In this document: positions 56,101 through 64,000 of the stretch, in pieces
Layout: each line of letters starts with the position of its first letter
Position numbering within the stretch: position 1 is the stretch's first letter
Assembly: GCA_025024175.1 (NCBI GenBank)
Contig: QCXZ01000041.1
Coordinates: forward strand, 12,767,786 to 12,831,785
Source of the DNA: Rhyzopertha dominica
Lineage: Eukaryota; Arthropoda; Insecta; Coleoptera; Bostrichidae
Length of the DNA: 64,000 nt
Reading direction: 5' to 3'
Notes under the pieces: generated by a model
Told to the model about the DNA's origin: nothing
The model's database searches: none
The model's input: the letters and a program-made list of their open reading frames with translations, nothing else
Made by a program: the position numbers and the translations under genes

Positions 56101-58357
56101 CTACACCCCTGTACCATTAACTTTATTAATTTATTTAATAAAGTTAATGCCTGTACCTACCTACTAATCTAAGTTATTAGTGGCATGCAGACCCTCAGCG
56201 TCTTGACCTTGGTTAATGTTCCGTGCATTTTGGAACGCAAATTCGATGCTACAGATGTACAGGATCTTCTCACACGCCAAAAGCGGGGTAACAATTTGCA
56301 GAAATTAAAAATATGAAAACAATACATTCCTGCCTTTAACTTTACCATCTTTCATTACATGTTTAAAGTACCTATAGGGCCTAACAGATTAAAATAGTAC
56401 ATACATAATACATAAACGATTACTGTTACTGTTCAGCTGAACCTGAATTTATATTCAATAATCAAAGGTCAAAGGTCGTACGGCACTCTTCCCACCTTAG
56501 CACATGCAACAACCTAATCTCATACACCACCATCTATCAATGTTTTGCTGGACTACGTCTGAACTATACCGCTTTAGCGAAGACGCGATTTTATTGTGAT
56601 CTGCCAATTTCCATCTTAAATTCGCAGTGAATATCGACCTTATTGACGTTGCCGATTTGGTGATAAATGACTTCCTTCAAAACCGGAAATCTAAAAAAAT
56701 ACCGTATAGTCTGTAACGAAATAGGAACCAATATAAAGGTAAGGAATTGGGCATTTACGTATGCTAAAACTTCTTTTGAATAGTACATCAGAATTCAAAG
56801 TAATCGACAAGCAATTGTTCCCGCCATAGGTAAAATTTTACGCAATATTTACGCTGTTACTATATTTAATGTATAGCAATTATAAACTTAACAAATAGCT
56901 CACGCGAAGCATCAATTCTTCTTATTGTTAAGGATCACTTCGTATTTCTAATAGAATGAGCAATTTTTTACATTTCCCGTTTTGTAGCGGTGTATGTCGC
57001 CCATGTATTAGCTTACGGCGATACCCCAACCTTAAACGATCAGATGTTCTAGTGTTACGGGCGGCGCACCGTAAAAGAATCTTTACTGGAATGCAGACTT
57101 CGAAAGGGATTCTCCATACTTGGTCAATATATATCCTCTTTTGTGAGAAGATAAACATAAGGGCGATTAAATGTTTGCAGTTGTTTCGCTTTGATGTTAA
57201 ATATATCCAAATTTTAGTAAGTGCCTTGGTTATTTCGCGGGAACAACGAACATCAAATGGCAGTAGAGTGGCAGGCATCGCAAAAACTACAAAAAAACCA
57301 AATCGATCTGTTTTAGGTGTCGACGGACTGTGCATTTATCTCCGCAAGTTAGCGTACCCAACTCGTCTTTTAGATTTGGAACCATTATTTGGGATGTCTG
57401 CTTCTACCTAACTTACAGTCCGCTATGCACTAATATGACACCACCCGGTATCGCGATACGGTAGATGACGTTAATAGCATATTCCCGTAATGCTAAACAT
57501 TGCGGTAAAATTTTGCGCATGCGCTATGCTGCACCGGGTGACGTTACCGTTTACGGTATTCTCCAGACCGGTATTCGTAAACTTGCTGATGACTACGTAT
57601 AACTCCACTTGAAAGGATAACGATCTTTGCCATTTGTCATGCTACAAAAATGGCTCTCTTTTAAAAAGAGGATGACAGAAGTTTCAGATGTCTCCGGTAG
57701 ATGGCGGCAACTTACAAATGTAAGATTTTACATTTTGTGCTCTTTTTTATCATCTTATTTAGAGTGAAACACATAATAATGATCATGAAATATGAGTACA
57801 TGATATAAGAATACGTTATATAAACTTTCAATATGTTCTGAAGAGTTACAACACGGATAACGTTAGGTGCTCAATTGTTAAATTAAGTACTGTTTTGCAA
57901 GTTTTATTTACCTTTTAAGTATTTTTGAGCTTATCATAGTTTGTGTTTTGCTAAATTCGTTGTTTAACGTTTGATTTGCCGCTTAGAGCAGAAAAACAAA
58001 TAAATTTGCGGTAGTACGCTCTTTAATTGTGTATTGCGATAAACATTGTTATTATACGACCATTTTACATTTATGGTGATATACTGTATGGTTGGTTCAA
58101 CCAGCAAAAAGGAAATTGTGTCACATTGTGCTTAAGAGTCCTCAGTCCAAAATCGCGTCGTGAAATTTGCGGGATCGGTGTACAGCGGGGTAGCGGTAGG
58201 CGTATACGACAGACTTCGTGTGTCTCAGTCACACAATCCGTCTCTGTTTCATAAACTAATAGTTGCGAGCACCAGTTATAGTGAACGGCACCCACATGCA
58301 GGTGGCTCCTTTCGTTACCTATTTAAAATCTACGAAAGCATTGCAAGGCCAGCATTG
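56101..58357. other. Unassigned sequence with a two-strand open region
   Basis: At 56928-57411 both strands stay open for over 130 codons (151 plus, 135 minus). Neither translation shows a domain I recognise. The rest has no motif. Confidence 0.3.
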
Positions 58358-58359
58358 TA

Positions 58360-59887
58360 CAGGATGATTAATTAAGATTGGGCAATCTCTGAACTGGAGA
58401 TACTACACACCAAAATATGGCGATTGACCTTAACATGCCTTATGCAAATGTTGCAGGTTTACGAGATACAGGGTGTTCAAAGTTGGAATTTTAATTTGAA
58501 ATTTCTCAATAATTTTGTGATTTTAACCAGTATCGTCTGGAAAATTGGCAACTTTATGTTTTTTGGCAAGAGAATTACGAATTTAATGCTAAATTTAGCA
58601 CTATGTATACAGGGCGTTAGTTACACCCTGTTACTTAAGTAAATTACAACATATTTTTTTTGCCTAACGAGTTATGGCTAAAAGTACGAGAAAATCTAAA
58701 AGGCAGTTCCATTTTCAATAAAAAGGCACTCCTGTTTATTTCATGTAACTCTATCAGTTTTTGAGTTATTTGCATTTGAAACATTCAGTGTAAAGGCTAC
58801 TAAGCCACCATTATTACTTTGACTTTTTTCAAACAGGCTTGTGTCAGCACAATTTTACTGTCACTAAGTAAGAGTGTTTATTGTATTTTTCTAATTTACT
58901 TAGTATTATTTGTAGTAAAAATTCTAAAATAAGAAAATGCCACGACATAATGAATTTTCTGCTCAGTCAAATTATAGTGAACTTGGTGCAGCCAGAAGGT
59001 GTTTAGAATTATACCCAAATCGGAGACAACCCAATCACAAATTGTTCAGACGTATTTACATCCGCCTAGGCGAAACAGGGTGTTTTCGTCCTAAAAGCTT
59101 AAATGCTGCTAGAAAAACTGTCAACGTCGATGATGAAGGCGAGGTTTTAGTTCGTATTTCGGAAAATCCAGATATCAGTACTCGTGGGTTAAGTGCGGCA
59201 ACAGTAATAAGCCAATCGTCTATTTGAAGAATTTTAAAGAAAGATAATCTCCATCCATATCACTATACCCCTGTCCAAAATTTGTTACCTCAAGATTTAC
59301 CAGTTCGCCTACAATTTGCCCAATTTATCCTAGGTAAACAAACCGAAAACCAAGATTTTCTTAATAACTTCCTTTTCACCGATCAGGCGACGTTTACTAG
59401 GCGATGTGTTTTTAATTGGAAAAACAATCATTTGTGGAACTCCGAAAATCCGCATGCTCTAAAGGAACGTCATTTTCAGCATGAATCTAAGGTAAATATT
59501 TGGTGTGGTGTGATATCTGGTTTTTCTATTGGTCCTTTTGAACGTCCTCCTAATCTGAACAGGCCCCTCTATTTAAACTTTCTTGAACAAAATTTAAACA
59601 CAGTACTAGAAAATGTACCACTAGCCATAAGGCGGAACATGTGGTTTATACTAGACGGGGCACCGCCACATTTTTTTCTGCCAGTACGCCAATACCTGAA
59701 TGAACATTTTCCTCACCGGTGGATTGGGCGTGGCAGTGAATTTGTTTGGCCACCGAAAAGTCCAGATTTCAACCCTCTAGACTTCTCAATATGGTCACAA
59801 ATGAAGGACATGATGTACAAAGAAACAGTTAATTCCATCGAAGAATTACGATTACGAATAATGAAGATATATACTATTCAATTTTAA
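58360..59887 (+). mobile_element. Tc1/mariner-type element, 5' tip and transposase
   Basis: The left tip CAGGATGATTAATTAAGATTGG follows TA at 58358-58359 and matches the tips of the long-TIR element at 4055-5836. The 580 bp before the gene include two further tip-like blocks (ACAGGGTGTTCAAA at about 58470 and CAGGGCGTTAGTTACACCCTG-like at about 58610). No matching right tip was found down to 60.1 kb. Confidence 0.65.
58937..59887 (+). pseudogene. DDE transposase with a single in-frame stop
   Basis: Cut-and-paste transposase of the DUF4817/DDE_3 type, acting on its own terminal repeats. One frame runs 316 codons from MPRHNEFSAQSNYSELGAAR to the TAA at 59887, interrupted only by TGA at 59225-59227. 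The N-terminus has AARRCLELYPNRRQPNHKLF (helix-turn-helix; family usually A-A-R-L-Y-x-E-x-F-P-N-R-R-x-P). The DDE domain has LFTDQATFTRR (Asp 1, with the usual following Glu changed to Gln), HLWNSENPHALKERH, SKVNIWCGVISG, WFILDGAPPHF (Asp 2), RWIGRGSEF, WPPKSPDFNPLDF (Asp 3), with 36 residues between Asp 2 and Asp 3. Compared with relatives it ends about 20-30 residues early, lacking the G-x-x-F-E tail. It is the best preserved transposase here. Confidence 0.88.
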
Positions 59888-60432
59888 TATGTGGTGCGTC
59901 GTGCTGTTTCCTATTTAATTTATTTAATTGTCTTATTCAATTTATTAATTGTCGGGTGTTTGTAACGGAGAATTCGTCAAGAACTTGAAGTAAAGCTAAA
60001 GTACAATCTCATTTTTTGGATACCTGATATTTATGCATTGATATATTGATGCCCTAATTTCTGATAGTGTCAAAAGGTTGTGGTCTGCTTTTCTAAATTA
60101 AAATAAATGTAATTTAATTGTATTGAAAACAATAACTTAAGTGCAAAAATTATGTATAACTTGTCAGATACTAAAGCGGATTAAATGTATGTACTCGTAT
60201 TTAGAGTACGTATTACTCGCATATACGAGTAATATGACGAAAATGATACTATATCAGGTAATAACTTCTCTGCAAGTATAATTTCAAATGCTTCAAGTTA
60301 AACGAGATATCTACAGCTCATTTTGCAAAAAAATACGTTTAGACGGTTTGCTTTTAGCAAAGATTGTTATTTTACATTTCCCGAAGTTATTTTTACTTGT
60401 ACAGAGAATTGACTGCAGTTATTATTTATTTA

Positions 60433-60436
<4 letters not shown>

Positions 60437-60462
<26 letters not shown>
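60437..60462 (+). repeat. (TTA)n microsatellite
   Basis: About eight uninterrupted TTA units. Confidence 0.9.
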
Positions 60463-60463
<1 letters not shown>

Positions 60464-62924
60464 GTTAACTAATGAATAATTCAAATTAAATTACAGTAGT
60501 ATATAATTCATAATTATTTAACAAAAATTAAAAATTACGTATTATTTATTTTACAGGTAAAAACATTAATCATTAAAATCGATATGGTTATAATATTTAT
60601 TTTTCAAATAAAATGAAAACAAATGTACAGAACATTTTCTAAATCAATGGGAATTTGAAAAATATTTTTAAAATTGTAAACTACTATTTTTTAAAGCATA
60701 GGGTGCGCGTCCCTTACTAGTATCATGGTAGGTAGATGTGAAAAAGAAATTGATTAGGAATTTCAAAAAATGCACGGAAACGTATTTCAAAGCTCATAGA
60801 AAGTTCTAGTGCGGTATCAAAATTAGAGCAAAAAATTTACAAACCCTGCAGCCTAAAAGTTCACATTACCTTATTTCCGTGTTTTAAATTTCCAACGTTG
60901 GCATATTTCTTCCAATTATGCCATCGGAAAGTCGTTCTTCTAATAATTTTGCCTTCCCTTTTACCCATTTTAAAGAACACCTGGAAATTTAAACTCCGCG
61001 CGACAACGTAGATGTACTTATTTATAAAATACACACATATGTTGTATGTACATGTGCCATGTGCCGCGCGTATTTAATACGAGCCGTACTACCACGACAA
61101 TGGGAGGAGCATCTGGCGAAGTTCATGTAGCAACCGGTTGGTGGCACCACGAGCCACGCGCATTTATTACAATTGCAGATCCTTCGCTGTGCCATTATTT
61201 AACAATAACTGAGTAAGAAAAACCCATTCTCTTTTTTTAGCTGCGTTTGAAAATGGTCAAATGCCATTTAGCTCGGGCCAAATTTTTATATCTATTTCCG
61301 TTTACTAGTAAAAAAATTTGAAAGTATACTAATTTTTTAACACTTTACAAGGCTGTATTTTTGTCGTATTTATCAATAAAGAAAAACTGCCCGAGTAGAA
61401 TTCAGTTTAGACCTTGCTTATTCTGGCTGTGTTTAGAAATCTAATCTGCGAACACTGTATCGCGAGTTATAATGGCACCGGGAAACCTCTACATGCATTA
61501 TGAATTTTAAGGGTCTGAGGACTCTTAACTTATTCGAAAATTATACACCTAACATGGGCGCCACCTATCAACAATCTCTTAAAGCTTGAATTCGCCAGCA
61601 AATACAGGAACGTTTCCATATCGTTCGTTCGGCATCGTTAATGGAAGTATTCTTAAAAATGACATTAGTAACAGATTTGACATTTAACGAGCCAATGAGC
61701 ATGCGTTGCGTCAAACCAGAATCGTTTCTTGTTGGTGGATGTTAATCCAGATGTTAAGAGACTCAGAACTCATTAACATTACCATCTTACGTTACATTAA
61801 CACTACTATATTATTGTTCTTACCATATTAACATCACCATTGCAATTAACATAATTGTAGCAGGGCACTTAAACTGTTCAAGAAGGTTTTTCTATCTAGA
61901 CTACCAGAACAACTTTCAAGACTTCTCAAACCCATCTGTTTCGCCATTTACGATGTGTCTTGACAAGGACTGGACCATATAATAAAAAGTATATCACAAT
62001 AACTCTATTTAATTCCAACATAAACTTACAGTCTATGACAGCATTGTTCTTATTGTATAAACATCAGGGTTGGTAGATCTACAATAACTATTTTATGAGT
62101 AGCGCTGTACTTTAAACTCGTGTTGGTATCAGTATATAACTACAGATAACGGGTTACATCGAAAAGTAACCCGAACTCCATGAAGTTCTAGCGACTTGCA
62201 AGCGAAAAAAAACACTTTAAAGCCGTCAGCCTCAAAGCGTTGTATTTCGCGACTTATTTGGGGGTGACAACCGCGCGTTTCGAGGCGCTCTCTGCAATCC
62301 TCTGTGTAAGAAAACAACGGGTGCTGACGGATCTGCCTACATCAGTAACAATGCGTTGTCGTTTCGAATAAAGTGTTGCCTCATAAGCTCGACGGGGAAC
62401 CACAAGTACAAATAATGTCGCTTTAGATAGGCGATGATGTATTCGAACAGCGAGCGTGATGAGTGTTCGCTTTTATCTCACACTAAAAGCTCCTTCCTAA
62501 GAGGATGTGGTGTCGTTGAGAAAATGACGATGGAGATGCATAAACAGGCACTCGAGACGTTCGGAATGATCGTGTATGTAAGGATGGTTTATACGAGTGC
62601 ACAGACTTGAATATATAGAGCTAATTGTACTCGGCGTGTGTGCTGGCACGTTTGCTTAACCCTGGATTTGATAAACTTACAAAATTTGTTGTAGTAGCGC
62701 AGAGCAAATCTTGGATATACATTCAATTATCCACACATCTGGTCGTGTCACAAAGCATTCATATTGTGTTAGTACTGTGTCCTAGCATAAGTCGTATTAG
62801 TTCGATTTTTAACTTTTCCCAAAAAGTTGCTTCTGTCTGAGATAATATCTAATCATCCTAAGAGCCCAATGATTACAGTAATTCCTGCATATAAAACTCA
62901 TCACTGATATTACGCTCCAAGGAG

Positions 62925-63000
62925 AACTTCTTGATGGCGTATCGCAGCATGCAATGGAGTAAATCCGGAGGCCTAGGTTCGAATCCCGGTCAGGGAGAAA
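62925..63000 (+). repeat. tRNA-like SINE head
   Basis: Contains GGTTCGAATCC (B box, 62976-62986) preceded at tRNA spacing by a degenerate A-box region around GATGGCGTATCGCAGC. No full cloverleaf could be drawn, and no body boundary is evident. Confidence 0.5.
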
Positions 63001-63219
63001 GATCTTTTTAGCAATATTTTAATTGCATTTAGACGACATATCCATATACTTATACTATACGACTAGTAATCATGTTGTGAGCATTTTTCTCTCTACACAT
63101 TTTTTCTAAGACAGTCTTGTGATATTAGTAAAAATATATAAATTTTAAAATCGTTTTTTCCAAATAACTCGAAAATTATTAACATAACAAAAAAATTACA
63201 AGAGTTATTTGAGCAGAAA

Positions 63220-63790
63220 TTTGATTTTCTACATAATACCAAAATTTAAAAGTAATCGTACGAGCAGGGTCCAAAATAGGTTTCTTGGAAATATTTCTAA
63301 AATATCAAAATTATGAATAATATTTCTAATACACTTTTTGTGGGAAATTTTATTTCCTATCTGGTGGTATTTTTAATTTTTTAAACTGTTTTCTTTAAGT
63401 GACGCTTTTTTGCTAATATCTTCTAAAGAGTTTGCTGCACCGAAAATTTATAAAAACGAATAATCCTCACAGTTATACTACTAATCACATACTAAAACGA
63501 ATAAAAATAAAAAATTAAAAATTGCAAAAAGGGTAGTTACCCCCCAATTTCGCCCCCTTCCCGATACCCTACTTACCCCACAAACAATAGGTCTCTTTGT
63601 GTAGTTAAGATTTATGCGTTAGCCAAATTTCAAGTTCATATATTAAGTCTTTCGAAAGTTATCGTGTCCACAAACAAAACCACAGACACACATACAAGAA
63701 AATTTTTTCTCAAATTTTGTTTTTTTGCGTTTTCGGCCATTTTAAAGCGAATGAGCAAATAAAAAATTTTGAAAATTTTTTTCGCTATAC
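63220..63790. repeat. Third copy of the 54-56 kb foldback arm
   Basis: Same orientation as the right arm at 55690-56100. Shared blocks: TTGCTAATATCTTCTAAA, TTTGCTGCACCGAAAATTTATA and AACAATAGGTC; it extends further outward than the right arm into sequence that is present, inverted, at 53940-54060. The real arm is therefore at least about 570 bp. Confidence 0.75.
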
Positions 63791-64000
63791 AATACTTCCC
63801 ATCCGTTGGATGTGGAAGTATTTAATTAAATGAATCGGGTATTTTCACAATTTGTTTAAAATAGGGCGCCAGTGAATATGGCCTTAAATGCATATTGCTG
63901 TTGTAAATATTTTATTTTATATAGAAATTATTAATAAAATAACATTATTTTCAAAAAACAGCATCTTACGGTTTAACATCATCCGTAACTTTTGTTTTTG

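Larger units (their letters stand above)
59888..63219. other. Unassigned AT-rich intron with simple repeats
   Basis: Contains a (TTA)n run at about 60437-60462 and a tRNA-derived repeat head near 62925-63000. A GC-richer patch at 61040-61200 appears single-copy. No coding motif found. Confidence 0.35.

Overview
This is intronic DNA from a large, transposon-rich insect genome. It is AT-rich, has no prokaryotic gene organisation, and carries scattered single-base ambiguities typical of a draft assembly. I find one convincing host coding segment: a 110-nt exon at 19767-19876 (+) with clean splice sites. It encodes transmembrane helix 3 of an insect D2-like dopamine receptor (Dop2R), including the amine-binding Asp and the D-R of the DRY motif. 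I find neither the preceding nor the following receptor exon. If the assembly is right, nearly all the rest is flanking intron of this one gene, more than 19 kb upstream and more than 44 kb downstream. The insect order cannot be fixed from this; the transposon mix would fit a hemipteran or polyneopteran, but that is a guess.

The introns are a graveyard of mobile elements. Region by region: 1.4-5.9 kb has a THAP-like fragment, a decayed Tc1/mariner-type transposase on the minus strand, and a 1.78-kb long-terminal-inverted-repeat element (4055-5836) with a piece of a second family inside it. 6.87-7.35 kb is a non-LTR reverse transcriptase (RT) fragment. 7.4-14 kb is mostly unassigned. 14.06-17.62 kb is bounded by two ~480-bp inverted arms and contains a broken minus-strand gene that I read as RAG1/Transib-like. 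17.6-18.9 kb holds a ~670-bp-period repeat with charged ORFs. 19.77 kb is the receptor exon. 22.47-23.49 kb is a 1-kb palindrome with TA flanks. 24.27-24.69 kb is a diverged ~120-bp minisatellite. 26.69-27.6 kb is a Penelope-like element (PLE) relic. 31.2-32.2 kb is a THAP fragment between 13-bp inverted repeats. 34.06-35.13 kb is a DDE transposase relic.

36.07-40.1 kb is a nest: a PLE with inverted arms, the 3' half of a mariner, a long non-LTR RT abutting it, and a possible transposase tail. 43.19-44.8 kb is another PLE, with its 3' end duplicated in inverted orientation. 47.1-47.45 kb is a second minisatellite. 50.4-51.0 kb is a tRNA-derived SINE next to a PLE fragment. 53.9-56.1 kb is a foldback with nested palindromes and a TTAA-flanked MITE; a third copy of its arm lies at 63.2-63.8 kb. 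58.36-59.9 kb is the best preserved DDE transposase, with only one in-frame stop.

The most interesting threads are: (1) the RAG1/Transib-like relic between long inverted repeats; (2) at least four PLE fragments, two with inverted-arm architecture, plus several hammerhead-ribozyme-like motifs; (3) terminal sequences shared by the 4.06-5.84 kb long-TIR element and the 58.36 kb transposase element, suggesting a non-autonomous/autonomous pair. No CRISPR array, rRNA, intact tRNA gene or complete host gene was found. All assignments are by eye from protein motifs and repeat comparison; no database search was possible.
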